A stretch of DNA of 54,924 bases from Ferruginibacter sp. (lineage in GTDB: Bacteria > Bacteroidota > Bacteroidia > Chitinophagales > Chitinophagaceae): contig JANXXM010000159.1 in NCBI GenBank assembly GCA_025350645.1, forward strand, positions 1-54,924, read 5' to 3'. Positions within the stretch are counted from its first letter, which is position 1; the number at the start of each line of letters is the position of its first letter. The notes below the pieces were generated by a model. The model was not told where the DNA came from. It saw nothing but the letters and a program-made list of their open reading frames with translations, and made no database searches. The position numbers and the translations under genes are program-made. Below are positions 1-8,638 of this stretch, one piece after another.

Positions 1-839
1 CTGGTCCTGGCGTGCTGCTTGTTCAAGCAGTGTATCGGCAAGGCGTTTGAGGCTCTTGCATTCATTGGTGAGGTGGTAAGCTGCGGCGCAGTTATCACAA
101 ATTTGGTGATAGACAATAATTGGTTAGGGTCATTTTCATAATCGTATACCTGCGCCGTTTTAAACCGAACTTCATCTACATCCACTTCTGCTGCTAATTT
201 TTTAATATCATTTATTTGATGTTCGTTGGGCTTTACCACCAAAAACTGGAAAAACACAAAAGGTGTTTTACTGTTAAGTTCCTTTTTCCATTTTACAATA
301 TTTTTTGCGCCCTCTATTACCTTTTCTATATTTCCACCTACTCTGTATTGTTTATAGCTTTCCTGTGTGGTGCCATCTATAGAAATGATCAGCCTGTCCA
401 GTCCACTTTCTACTGTTTTTTTTGCAGCGTCATCTGTAAGATAATGGGCATTGGTACTTGTAGCGGTATAGATGCCTTTATCAGAGGCATATTTCACCAT
501 ATCTAAAAAAGAGGTATTCAGATAAGGCTCTCCCTGAAAATAAAAGATAAGGTAAAGTAGTTCCTTATAAATATCATCTATAGTTTCTGTAAAAAAATCT
601 TTTTGTAACATGCCCGTAGGCCTTGTAAAAGCCCGTAAACCACTGGGGCACTCCGGGCAGCGAAGATTACAACTTGTGGTAGGCTCAAAAGATATAGAAA
701 CTGGAAACCCCCACTGCACGGGCTTTTTAGTAATATTGCTGATATAATAACTAGTAAGTACTTTAATGCCGTTCCATATACGGGCTGGGGTAAGCTTGCT
801 CGCAAGGTTAATAATATCGTTAAAATTAAAGGCCGGCAT
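1..839 (-). CDS. Radical SAM/SPASM-type protein, truncated by window edge
   Basis: I translated this by hand because the frame runs off the left edge. It starts at ATG 839 (residues MPAFNFNDI). Around residue 55 it carries the radical SAM 4Fe-4S motif CNLRCPEC (CxxxCxxC), preceded by FEPTTS, as in Bacteroidota radical SAM proteins that have a C-terminal SPASM domain. Next comes a recognisable SAM-barrel region with GEPYLN, STNAHYL and LIISIDG. Such proteins use a cluster-bound SAM radical, often for peptide or cofactor maturation; the substrate here cannot be told. The family-like sequence stops near position 120, after residues VYDYENDPN. From there to the edge the same frame stays open but looks unlike the family, while a neighbouring frame looks more protein-like. 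This suggests a frameshift or a chimeric end. The SPASM domain itself is not in the window. Confidence 0.85.
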   Translation of the reverse strand, partial: MPAFNFNDIINLASKLTPARIWNGIKVLTSYYISNITKKPVQWGFPVSISFEPTTSCNLRCPECPSGLRAFTRPTGMLQKDFFTETIDDIYKELLYLIFYFQGEPYLNTSFLDMVKYASDKGIYTATSTNAHYLTDDAAKKTVESGLDRLIISIDGTTQESYKQYRVGGNIEKVIEGAKNIVKWKKELNSKTPFVFFQFLVVKPNEHQINDIKKLAAEVDVDEVRFKTAQVYDYENDPNQLLSITKFVITAPQLTTSPMNARASNALPIHCLNKQHART

Positions 840-1011
840 GTGGCAAATTTATGCTTTAATTTTTTTGTTTAAAATTAAGAAGTCATTGAATTAATTAATA
901 AAGGAAAAAGAAGCATTTAATTGTTTAGATTTTTTTAAAAAAAACAAAAAACAGTAGCAGAATATGTATTGTAAAGCATTTTGAAATATTATTTAATCCC
1001 CAGCATTTTCA

Positions 1012-1044
1012 TAAAAAAAAAGCATACTAAATTTCTAGGTATGC
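1012..1044 (-). terminator. Rho-independent terminator after transketolase half
   Basis: On the minus strand a 6-bp stem (GCATAC/GTATGC, plus positions 1022-1027 and 1039-1044) with an 11-nt loop is followed by a run of nine T. It lies 24 nt past the stop of the transketolase gene and ends the purF-galE-transketolase run. Confidence 0.75.
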
Positions 1045-1067
1045 CCCTTGTTAATTTGAAAACTAAA

Positions 1068-2024
1068 TTATTTTTTTCTTGCCAAAACTTTATCTGCGGC
1101 TGCTACAATATGATCTGCATCAAGGCCATATTTTACCAATAAATCCATCGGCTTACCGCTTTCGCCAAAAGTGTCATTAGTACCTATAAATTCGATAGGT
1201 ACAGGATGATCTTTTGCAGCTGTTTGTGCAATACTATCTCCCAGGCCACCAATAATATTATGCTCTTCAGCGGTAACGGCACAACCTGTTTTTTTAATAG
1301 AAGCAAGTATTGCTTCGGTATCCAAAGGTTTTATGGTATGAATGTTTATAAGGTCTACGCTTATTCCTTTAGCTTCTAAAATCTTTGCTGCTTCTATGGC
1401 CTGCCATACCATGTGGCCGCAGGCAAAAATAGAAACATCTTTTCCCTCATTTAAAATTTGTGCTTTCCCAATTTTAAAATCTTCTTCTTTTGTAAATATG
1501 GGCCAAACAGGGCGGCCAAACCGCAGATATACCGGACCTTCGTAATTTGCAATAGCTTTGGTTGCAGCCTTGGTCTGATTATAATCGCAGGGTACAATTA
1601 CCGTCATACCCGGAAGCATTTTCATAAGCCCTATATCCTCCAGTATCTGGTGTGTGGCACCATCTTCACCCAGGGTAAGCCCGGCATGGGATGCACATAT
1701 TTTTACATTTTTATTGCTGTAAGCTACACTTTGTCTTATTTGATCGTACACACGACCTGTGCTAAAATTTGCAAAGGTAGTAGTATAAGGTATTTTACCG
1801 CCAATTGTAAGCCCCGCAGCAATGCCAATCATATTTGCTTCGGCAATACCACATTGTATAAAACGCTCCGGAAATTCTTTTATAAAGCCCTGTAGTTTTA
1901 AGGAGCCTGCAAGATCTGCAGTGAGAGCCACAATATTTTCGTTTTCCTTTGCGGCTTCTAAAATACCATCACCAAAACCACTTCTGGTGTCCTTATTTCC
2001 TGTTATTTCTATTTCGCTTAGCAT
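1068..2024 (-). CDS. Transketolase, C-terminal subunit (split type)
   Basis: This 318-aa protein corresponds to the pyrimidine-binding (Pyr) domain plus the transketolase C domain. Transketolase moves two-carbon ketol units in the pentose phosphate pathway using thiamine diphosphate. The motif GIAEANM carries Glu62, equivalent to the glutamate that activates the cofactor. HAGLTLGEDGATHQ and RFGRP are also typical of the split form. Its length matches split C-halves (about 310-330 aa). The N-terminal half, which binds the diphosphate of the cofactor and is usually the adjacent upstream gene, is not here; galE lies 41 nt upstream instead. The enzyme therefore needs a partner encoded elsewhere. 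The family call is secure. Transketolase is favoured over a DXP-synthase-like role by the split architecture. Confidence 0.93.
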   Translation of the reverse strand: MLSEIEITGNKDTRSGFGDGILEAAKENENIVALTADLAGSLKLQGFIKEFPERFIQCGIAEANMIGIAAGLTIGGKIPYTTTFANFSTGRVYDQIRQSVAYSNKNVKICASHAGLTLGEDGATHQILEDIGLMKMLPGMTVIVPCDYNQTKAATKAIANYEGPVYLRFGRPVWPIFTKEEDFKIGKAQILNEGKDVSIFACGHMVWQAIEAAKILEAKGISVDLINIHTIKPLDTEAILASIKKTGCAVTAEEHNIIGGLGDSIAQTAAKDHPVPIEFIGTNDTFGESGKPMDLLVKYGLDADHIVAAADKVLARKK

Positions 2025-2065
2025 TATGTATTATGTTTTAAAATTTTATGCAATTTAATTGCTGA

Positions 2066-3124
2066 TCAGTTTAAATCAGTATTAACAGTAGTAAATAAAT
2101 TTTTATCAGCAGATAATTTTTTTTCCCATTCCCACGCTGTATGCATCATATCTTCTGCATTGTATTTGCACTGCCAGCCCAAAATGTTTTTTGCCTTGTC
2201 ATTGTTTGCATAAATAGCTTCCACATCTCCCGGGCGGCGGTTGGTTATAGCATAATTAAGTGTTACACCACTTACTTTTTCAAATGTTTTTATCATTTCT
2301 AAAACGGTGAGCCCGGTACCTGTACCCAGGTTAAATACATCGCAGGTTTTTTCCTGTTTATTTTCCTGTAATCTTTTTAATGCAAGTGTATGAGCGTGTG
2401 CAATATCACATACGTGAATATAATCTCTTATACAACTACCATCTTTTGTTTTATAATCATTGCCTAACACCTGCATTTGCGGAAGTTTTCCTATAGCCGT
2501 TTGCGTAATAGCGGGTATCAAATTTTTGGGTTTACCTACTGGCAACTCACCAATATTACAAGATGGATGAGCTCCTACGGGATTAAAATAACGCAGCAAT
2601 ACAGCTTTTATATCAGCACCATAAGCGGTAGTTTGTAACACAATTTCCTCTCCTATCTGCTTTGTGCTGCCATAAGGAGAAACGGCTGGTTGAAACGGCG
2701 TATTTTCTGTAACAGGAATACTTGCTGGATTGCCATAAACTGTACAAGAGGAAGAAAATACAAAATGCGGAACATTGAATTCCTTAATGCAGCGCAGTAT
2801 ATTTATGAGAGACATCAAATTATTATCAAAATATAAAAGAGGCTCTTCCACAGACTCGCCTACCGCTTTGTATGCTGCAAAATGTATTACGCCAGCTATG
2901 TCGTCATTTTCCTGAAATACTGCAAAGGTTTCTTCGTAATGGCAAAGATCTACTTTATAATTTTTTACTTCTTTGCCTGTTATTTTTGTAATACCATCTA
3001 AAACGGATGGCTGGCTCCGGCTATTGTTATCTATAGAAATAACTTCAAATCCATTTTCAATAAGATCTACTATGGTATGTGAACCTATATACCCACAGCC
3101 GCCTGTTACTAATATTTTTTTCAT
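2066..3124 (-). CDS. galE: UDP-glucose 4-epimerase
   Basis: This 352-aa extended short-chain dehydrogenase interconverts UDP-glucose and UDP-galactose in the cytoplasm. The N-terminus holds the NAD-binding glycine motif GGCGYIGSH (residues 8-16). The catalytic set is visible: the Ser/Thr stretch SSSCTVYG near residue 127, and Tyr151 with Lys155 in PYGSTK. RRPGDVE near the C-terminus is the usual substrate-binding stretch. Full length for the family (about 340-350 aa). It lies in the same direction as the transketolase gene, 41 nt apart, so they are probably co-transcribed. It could feed surface polysaccharide synthesis as well as galactose use. Confidence 0.96.
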   Translation of the reverse strand: MKKILVTGGCGYIGSHTIVDLIENGFEVISIDNNSRSQPSVLDGITKITGKEVKNYKVDLCHYEETFAVFQENDDIAGVIHFAAYKAVGESVEEPLLYFDNNLMSLINILRCIKEFNVPHFVFSSSCTVYGNPASIPVTENTPFQPAVSPYGSTKQIGEEIVLQTTAYGADIKAVLLRYFNPVGAHPSCNIGELPVGKPKNLIPAITQTAIGKLPQMQVLGNDYKTKDGSCIRDYIHVCDIAHAHTLALKRLQENKQEKTCDVFNLGTGTGLTVLEMIKTFEKVSGVTLNYAITNRRPGDVEAIYANNDKAKNILGWQCKYNAEDMMHTAWEWEKKLSADKNLFTTVNTDLN

Positions 3125-3299
3125 ATTTATTTAAAATAAATTTTAGATTAAAATTTCGCTAAAACTATAAGTTTCACTTGATAAAATTAATTAAAGCATT
3201 GTCTTTATTTATAAATTTAAGGTTTATATAAGGGGGAAAAGCGGATTGGTTTTAAGTTTTTAACCAGAAAAACCAATGCTAATAATAGCTGTTTAACAC

Positions 3300-5147
3300 T
3301 TAGTAACCCCTTACATTTTTACCTTCCATATAATTGATAAATGCTTTATTACACACCCTGTTACCACCCGGCGTAGGATAGTTGCCTGTAAAATACCAAT
3401 CGCCTTTATTGTTTGGGCAGGATTTGTGCAGTGTTTCTATGGTTTGGTAAATAACCTGCACAGGTATGCTTACCTCATCCGGCGTAATAAGCTGTGCAAT
3501 TTTACCGGAAATTTCGTCCAGCGAAAAAGGTTTGTACACCTTCCGCACAATATTTTCTGTGTGTAATTTATTTTGATGCTCCAATTCCCTGCATTTCTCA
3601 AGCAGGGCAGTTAATATATTTTCTGTTCCTCTTTCTTTATGCAAAGCCACGGCGGCTTTAAATGCAATAAAATCCCCCATCTTGCTCATATCTATTCCAT
3701 AACAATCCGGGTAGCGTATTTGTGGTGCCGAGGAAACCACAATTATTTTTTTTGGTTTAAGCCTGTTCAGCATCCTTATTATACTTTCCTTTAAAGTAGT
3801 TCCCCTTACTATGCTATCATCTATCACCACCAGTGTATCTTCATTTTTATGAACGGTGCCATAGGTAATGTCATAAACGTGCTGTACCATTTCGTTTCTA
3901 CTGCTATCTTCTGTTATAAAAGTACGCAGCTTCACATCTTTAATGGCAATTTTTTCTATACGCACTTTCCTGTTAATCATTTCTGTAAGGCGGGCTTCAT
4001 CAAAATCTTTATTCCAGCTAAGTATACGCTCTTTTTTTATGGCGTTAAGATAATCTTCGGCACCTTTTATAAGGCCATAAAATGCGGTTTCAGCAGTATT
4101 GGGGATGAAGGAAAAAATGCTGTTTTTTAGGTCATATTCTACAGCATCCAGCACTGTACTGCTCAGATTATAACCGAGTGCCAGCCGTTCCTGATAGATT
4201 TTTTCATCACTGCCACGGCTAAAATAAATACGCTCAAAGCTACAAGCTTTGCGCTCCTGTGGAGGTACTATAGTTTCAATACTGTAACTACCATCAGCTT
4301 TTGTAATAAGCGCTGTGCCTGGCATCAACTCTTTTACTTCATTTTCTTCCAGGTTAAAAGCAGTACGAATGGCAGCACGTTCACTTGCTGCTACAATAAT
4401 ATCATCATTCACAAAATAATAGGAAGGCCTTATTCCATGCGCATCTCTCACCACAAAGCCATCTCCATTACCGGTAATACCCGCAAAGTGAAAACCCCCA
4501 TCAAATAATGGTACGGCGTTTTGCAGCATTTTCACAACATCGGGGTTGCCGGCTTTCAGTTCATCTTCTTTTATAAGATAATAATTTAGCACTTCCATCA
4601 TCGCAGCAAGATCGCTCTGGTGCTGAAACTCTCCGGGATTCATATTAATATGATCAAAAAGCTCTTCAGTATTTACCAAATTAAAATTTCCCGCAAGGGT
4701 AAGGTTGCGGCTGGGGATAGTATTTTTTTTTATGAAGGGATGGCAAAACTGCACATCATTTTTGCCCTGTGTGCCATAACGCAAATGGCCTAATAAAACT
4801 TCGCCCAGTACGTTTATATGCCCTTTCATAAGCCCGGGATGGTTCTTGATATCTGGCTGATATTTTTCTATTTCTTCAATCTCTTTTCCTATCTGTAAAA
4901 AAACATCTGCAATGGGTTGCTGGGCACAGCTGCGAATGCGGTACATAAACGGATAGCCAGGTTCTGTGTTTAATTTTACTGCAGCAATACCTGCACCGTC
5001 CTGCCCACGGTTATGTTGTTTTTCCATAAGCAGGTAAAGCTTATTTAAACCGTATAAAACCGAGCCATATTTTTGCTGATAATAGCTAAAAGACTTGCGA
5101 AGCCTGATAAAAGCAAGCCCGCATTCGTGTTTTATCGCATCGCTCAT
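3300..5147 (-). CDS. purF: Amidophosphoribosyltransferase-type protein (PurF family, long form)
   Basis: This 615-aa protein has an N-terminal class II glutamine amidotransferase domain and a C-terminal phosphoribosyltransferase domain, the layout of PurF, which makes phosphoribosylamine, the first step of purine synthesis. Cys9 in HECGLAF is the likely nucleophile, although standard PurF has Cys at position 1 or 2 after processing. QHNRGQDGAGIA and LGHLRYGTQG are amidotransferase signatures. The PRPP-binding motif VVIDDSIVRGTT contains Asp443 and Asp444. It is about 100-140 residues longer than most PurF, with extra sequence around residues 335-400 and at the C-terminus. It may be a paralog beside a standard PurF, so exact substrate identity is less certain than the family. 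A promoter-like element lies 35-66 nt upstream of the start codon. Confidence 0.85.
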   Translation of the reverse strand: MSDAIKHECGLAFIRLRKSFSYYQQKYGSVLYGLNKLYLLMEKQHNRGQDGAGIAAVKLNTEPGYPFMYRIRSCAQQPIADVFLQIGKEIEEIEKYQPDIKNHPGLMKGHINVLGEVLLGHLRYGTQGKNDVQFCHPFIKKNTIPSRNLTLAGNFNLVNTEELFDHINMNPGEFQHQSDLAAMMEVLNYYLIKEDELKAGNPDVVKMLQNAVPLFDGGFHFAGITGNGDGFVVRDAHGIRPSYYFVNDDIIVAASERAAIRTAFNLEENEVKELMPGTALITKADGSYSIETIVPPQERKACSFERIYFSRGSDEKIYQERLALGYNLSSTVLDAVEYDLKNSIFSFIPNTAETAFYGLIKGAEDYLNAIKKERILSWNKDFDEARLTEMINRKVRIEKIAIKDVKLRTFITEDSSRNEMVQHVYDITYGTVHKNEDTLVVIDDSIVRGTTLKESIIRMLNRLKPKKIIVVSSAPQIRYPDCYGIDMSKMGDFIAFKAAVALHKERGTENILTALLEKCRELEHQNKLHTENIVRKVYKPFSLDEISGKIAQLITPDEVSIPVQVIYQTIETLHKSCPNNKGDWYFTGNYPTPGGNRVCNKAFINYMEGKNVRGY

Positions 5148-5181
5148 GGTAGAGTAAAATAGTATGCTTACAAATAAAAAG

Positions 5182-5213
5182 CGAAAGTAGTTTATTGAAA
5201 GGCAGCAAACAAA
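5182..5213 (-). promoter_or_regulatory. Bacteroidota-type promoter for the purF-family gene
   Basis: On the minus strand TTTG (plus 5210-5213) is followed after 20 nt by TACTTTCG (plus 5182-5189), one mismatch from TAnnTTTG. Spacing fits the Bacteroidota sigma-70 pattern. The predicted start of transcription is about 28 nt upstream of the ATG at 5147. Confidence 0.5.
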
Positions 5214-5216
5214 AAT

Positions 5217-5237
5217 CCCCCGATAGTTTATCGGGGG
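5217..5237 (-). terminator. Terminator hairpin downstream of the barrel-protein gene
   Basis: A perfect 9-bp stem (CCCCCGATA at 5217-5225, TATCGGGGG at 5229-5237) with a 3-nt loop. On the minus strand it is followed by ATTTTTG. It lies 23 nt beyond the stop of the 5261-5977 gene and just before the purF promoter, so it insulates the two units. Confidence 0.85.
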
Positions 5238-5260
5238 AAAATATTTATTAACAGTAAATG

Positions 5261-5977
5261 TTACAATCCGCTAATGGTTAGTCCTATTTGTAAAAGCTTT
5301 GTATCTTTTGCCACACCGTCTTTAAAAATGTTGGTGATGTTGTAGGAGCCATATACCGAGAATATTCCATACCCCAGCCTTGCTGTAGCAGCTAATCTTG
5401 TGGTGTTAAAGTAAGATTTTGAACTTTGTTTTACTGTGGCAGTATTTAACTTGGCGCCGGAGGCTGTTTGTAAGATAGAACCTTTGGTATGTGCATTTAA
5501 CATGGTTCCCACTTTTACACCAATGGCAGCTTTTAAGGCTTTGTTTGGATTATCCGGACGTGAAGTAAACCTTAATTCCACAGGTATTTCCAGGTACGCT
5601 GTTGATAATTTATATTTTTTATAGCTACTTCCGGTATCGGTGCGTATAAATGGTAAAGTAGATTTTGTAGATTCTATAAGCACATTCATTTTATTAAAAT
5701 AAATATTGCTGGTGCCTACACCAATACCAATAGCCGCACTAAGTTTTGGGTTACTTTTAAATGGTTTGTTAAGCATGAGGTAAACATTTGCACTGCGGTT
5801 AAAACCTTTAATGCGGCTGGAAACACTGTCTGGTGCTCCATTCCATATATTGGTACCCAACTGTATCATTAAATGATCTCCGGCCTGGTTAACAATGTTA
5901 TTTTTTTTTGAGGTAATTTGTGCGAAAGCACTCGTAAAGCTGACAGAAGCCAATAGGATGGCAAACAATTTTCTCAT
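5261..5977 (-). CDS. Secreted outer-membrane beta-barrel protein, function unknown
   Basis: This 238-aa protein starts with a clear Sec signal peptide (MRKLFAILLASVSF, cleavage after AFAQ near residue 20). The rest alternates polar and hydrophobic residues with many aromatics (YLEIPVELRF, ARLGYGIFSVYGSY, LLQIGLTISGL) and ends in a beta-strand-like tail, the pattern of small 8-stranded barrels of the porin/PorT-like group in Bacteroidota. I cannot assign a substrate. It stands alone between two terminator or promoter regions. A TAnnTTTG-type -10 box (plus 5995-6002, reading TATTTTTG on the minus strand) lies 18 nt before the ATG, without an obvious -33 box. Confidence 0.75.
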   Translation of the reverse strand: MRKLFAILLASVSFTSAFAQITSKKNNIVNQAGDHLMIQLGTNIWNGAPDSVSSRIKGFNRSANVYLMLNKPFKSNPKLSAAIGIGVGTSNIYFNKMNVLIESTKSTLPFIRTDTGSSYKKYKLSTAYLEIPVELRFTSRPDNPNKALKAAIGVKVGTMLNAHTKGSILQTASGAKLNTATVKQSSKSYFNTTRLAATARLGYGIFSVYGSYNITNIFKDGVAKDTKLLQIGLTISGL

Positions 5978-6138
5978 AAAAAGTTCTTAGGAGGCAAAAA
6001 TAGGTGCGACCGGGTTAATGAAAGGTTAAATGATATTGCTAATAAGCGTTTAAGTAAAACAAAATATTTTTATAGTTGTAAAGGTAGCACTTAATATATT
6101 TTTAAATGTAGAAATACTATTAACCGATAAGGTGAAAA

Positions 6139-8076
6139 TCACCTGATGATTGTTACAGTACCTTTATATACCTGGCTTCCACCATTTATTGTTATGAAAT
6201 AAACATAAGCTCCGGTAGGCAGGGGTTGTTTTTTATAGGTTCCATCCCAGGGCTTTAATATTTTTTTATTTTCAAAAACAACATTTCCATAGCGGTCAAA
6301 AACCCTTACTTCAAAATCAGGATATGCAGCTAATGAAGGAATATTCCATACAGGATTTATTGCATCTCCATTAGGCGAAAATGCATTGGGTATATAAATG
6401 TCTTTATACACTTTTACAACAACAGTATCGGTAGAAGTGCCGCAACCATTTTGAGATAAAACGTGCAACACAAAAAAAGTATCTGCAGGGGGTTTTGCAA
6501 AAGGTTGTAGTGCAAAAGCATTGTCCATAAATATGGGTTCGGTCCAGAAAAAATTTGCAGGGTTACCAGTAATACTGCCCAGCAATTGTACAGATTGGGT
6601 GCTTACGCAAAGCCGGTCTGGTCCGGCATTAGCAATAGCTTTGGCAAAAACTTTTACATTTATATCCACGGTATCTTCACAACCAAACTGGTTTATAGCA
6701 ATAGCATGATATACAATATCTGAAACCGGAGATGCAAGCGGATTTTGTACAATTACAGATGATAAACCAGTAACCGGCTGCCACCTGTATGTATTACCAC
6801 CAGTTATATTTAAAAGTACACTTTCCCCACTACAAATACTGTTGTTGGGTGAAGATGTTGCAGCGGTGGGAGTTGGATTTACCATTACATTTAAAGAGGC
6901 TGGCGCACTGCAACCTGCGGCATTAGTAACGATTACATTATAGACACCCGCCTGCGAATTTTGAATATTGATGATGGAAGCTGTGGCATCAGAAGAAGTA
7001 TAAGCGGCAGGCCCCGTCCAGCTATAAGAGGAACCGCCACTGCCATTTAATAATACGGTAGTACCCGCACAGGCAGCACCTGCATAAGAAGCAAAAGCAA
7101 TTGGTTTTGCACTTACACTTACTGTTACGGGTAAAGAAGTTATGCGACACTGTGCAGAGCCTAAGTTACCGGCTTCGGCCACAGCGAGCCTGTATTCATA
7201 AATACCCAGAACAGCATTAGCCGCAAAATTTTTGATAAGAGATGTATTATTCTCCAAAGGAATATCCACCCATGCACCAGCATTAAAGCGCTGCTGCCAT
7301 TGATAAGTGGGAGCAGTAAAACCAGGAGAAACAGCACAGTTAAATGTAAAAGTTTTTGCAGTACCCTCACACACCGTTGCTGTATTTGTGGGTTCTCCGG
7401 TAATAGAAGACCTAAGCTGCGGACCGCAGGGCCTAAAAGTAATATCATCCAGCGCCAGATCATTTCCACAACCGCCCGGCGCATCGTTTTTTATACGAAC
7501 TACAATATCAGTATTGCCTGCGGGAGAGGTAAATATTAATGGATATTTTTGCCAAAGCGGGGAAGGTGTTGATGGAATATTTCCGCTAGAAGAGGATTGC
7601 AAAACAGTACCATCTGTTTTTTCAATGCTAAAAGTAAGACGGGGCTGAGTGGCACTTCCGCCACAAGCCGAGGGTAAAATCACATTCATTATCCAGGCAG
7701 CGAATTCATACGTACTGCCCCCGCAAAGCCCTCGCACAGTATCTACATAAAAAGAACTGGGTGTAAGGGCTGCGTTTACAAGCATAAAATACCCGTCAGA
7801 ATTGCCAGTATGATCCGCAGGAACATTATGCCAGGTATTACCAAAGCAACCGTTTGTTCTGGTTCTTAAAGTATAAGAACCATCAGGCGGACAATCATTA
7901 GGAAAAAATAAATACCCTGTAGCTGCGGCTGCAAGTGGCGGCCCCGGGTTTGTGCCTGCGCCAAATGTTATATTTATAATTGGATCGCCCAGGCTGCCAT
8001 TGCATTGCTGCGGTACCTGAGCATATACGGAACTGCCGAAAAACAATAAAATGATAAAGAAATATTTGATACCCAT
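6139..8076 (-). CDS. Secreted multi-domain protein with T9SS type B (CHU_C) sorting domain
   Basis: This 645-aa protein has a signal peptide (residues 1-19, ending VYAQ). A cysteine-containing N-terminal beta domain (about 20-215) resembles carbohydrate-binding or adhesin modules. Ig/PKD-like repeats follow: CEGTAKTFTFNC, CAGTTVLLNGSGG, ICSGESVLLNITGG. The C-terminal 85 residues form the gliding-motility-associated sorting domain, with YIPNAFSPNGD, VRVFDRYG and PTGAYVYFI. That domain targets cargo to the type IX secretion system, so the protein is expected at the cell surface or outside. Ligand unknown; adhesion is an inference. A TATATTTG -10 box at plus 8084-8091 would place the transcription start within about 1-2 nt of the ATG, so the message may be nearly leaderless. 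Confidence 0.9.
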   Translation of the reverse strand: MGIKYFFIILLFFGSSVYAQVPQQCNGSLGDPIINITFGAGTNPGPPLAAAATGYLFFPNDCPPDGSYTLRTRTNGCFGNTWHNVPADHTGNSDGYFMLVNAALTPSSFYVDTVRGLCGGSTYEFAAWIMNVILPSACGGSATQPRLTFSIEKTDGTVLQSSSSGNIPSTPSPLWQKYPLIFTSPAGNTDIVVRIKNDAPGGCGNDLALDDITFRPCGPQLRSSITGEPTNTATVCEGTAKTFTFNCAVSPGFTAPTYQWQQRFNAGAWVDIPLENNTSLIKNFAANAVLGIYEYRLAVAEAGNLGSAQCRITSLPVTVSVSAKPIAFASYAGAACAGTTVLLNGSGGSSYSWTGPAAYTSSDATASIINIQNSQAGVYNVIVTNAAGCSAPASLNVMVNPTPTAATSSPNNSICSGESVLLNITGGNTYRWQPVTGLSSVIVQNPLASPVSDIVYHAIAINQFGCEDTVDINVKVFAKAIANAGPDRLCVSTQSVQLLGSITGNPANFFWTEPIFMDNAFALQPFAKPPADTFFVLHVLSQNGCGTSTDTVVVKVYKDIYIPNAFSPNGDAINPVWNIPSLAAYPDFEVRVFDRYGNVVFENKKILKPWDGTYKKQPLPTGAYVYFITINGGSQVYKGTVTIIR

Positions 8077-8208
8077 GCTATTGCAAATATAATATTATAA
8101 TAGTTGGAAGATCTGTAAAACGAATTTAAAAATATAGTACAACTGTTATGAAAAGAAAAAAATGAAACAGTTATGCAACAAAAAAATGAAAACAGATGAA
8201 CCAAAAGC

Positions 8209-8243
8209 AAAAGGGTTTTAAACACTTAGTTTAAAACCCTTTT
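8209..8243 (-). terminator. Terminator of the tRNA gene
   Basis: A perfect 15-bp inverted repeat (8209-8223 and 8229-8243) around a 5-nt loop, with A/T ends on both sides. It lies 4 nt from the 3' end of the minus-strand tRNA and upstream of the T9SS cargo gene. It could work in both directions. Confidence 0.85.
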
Positions 8244-8246
8244 TTG

Positions 8247-8320
8247 TGGGCCCACTAGGATTTGAACCTAGGACCACCTGATTATGAGTCAGGTGCTCTA
8301 ACCAACTGAGCTATAGGCCC
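8247..8320 (-). tRNA. tRNA with CAU anticodon (Met or Ile2)
   Basis: A 74-nt cloverleaf on the minus strand: acceptor GGGCCTA pairs with TGGGCCC, D arm with AGCTCAGTTGG, anticodon loop CTCATAA (anticodon CAT) on stem CCTGA/TCAGG, T loop TTCAAAT on stem CCTAG/CTAGG, discriminator A. The CCA end is not encoded. A CAT anticodon can be elongator tRNA-Met or tRNA-Ile2, whose C34 becomes lysidine; sequence alone does not settle it for me. It is not the initiator, because a standard first base pair (G-C) is present. Confidence 0.95.
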
Positions 8321-8418
8321 GATTGTATAATAAACGGTATGCAAATTATAATTGGGGCTCCAAAAGTATATAAAGAGATTGAAATTTGCTAAAAATTGAA
8401 AAAAAAATTTTTTTAATT

Positions 8419-8452
8419 TTTGATGAAAAAAGCTAATAATTTGTTATTTTTG
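8419..8452 (+). promoter_or_regulatory. Promoter of the polysaccharide utilisation locus, with long leader
   Basis: TTTG at 8419-8422 and TATTTTTG at 8445-8452 (a full match to TAnnTTTG) are separated by 22 nt, slightly longer than usual. Transcription would start near 8459, giving a leader of about 180 nt before the susC start at 8639. The leader is A/T-rich and I see no strong hairpin or known riboswitch in it. The rest of 8321-8638 holds no gene that I can support. Confidence 0.55.
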
Positions 8453-8638
8453 TATTAATTTACGTTAGTTATTTAATGATTGCTTCTTTTTAAAACCGAC
8501 TATAGATTGACACTTAAATGTTTACCGGGTCAAAGTTTTATAAGCGTGTTATATAACTAAAAATTCAACACCAAAGAATTTATCGAAGACGTTTAGTATA
8601 AACATTAAAAATTTCTCAACCAAAAAGGAAAATTAAGT

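Noticed and set aside
216-506. 96-aa plus-strand frame opposite the radical SAM gene
   Set aside because: Phe/Tyr/Cys-rich shadow of the minus-strand gene, which carries a clear CxxxCxxC motif.
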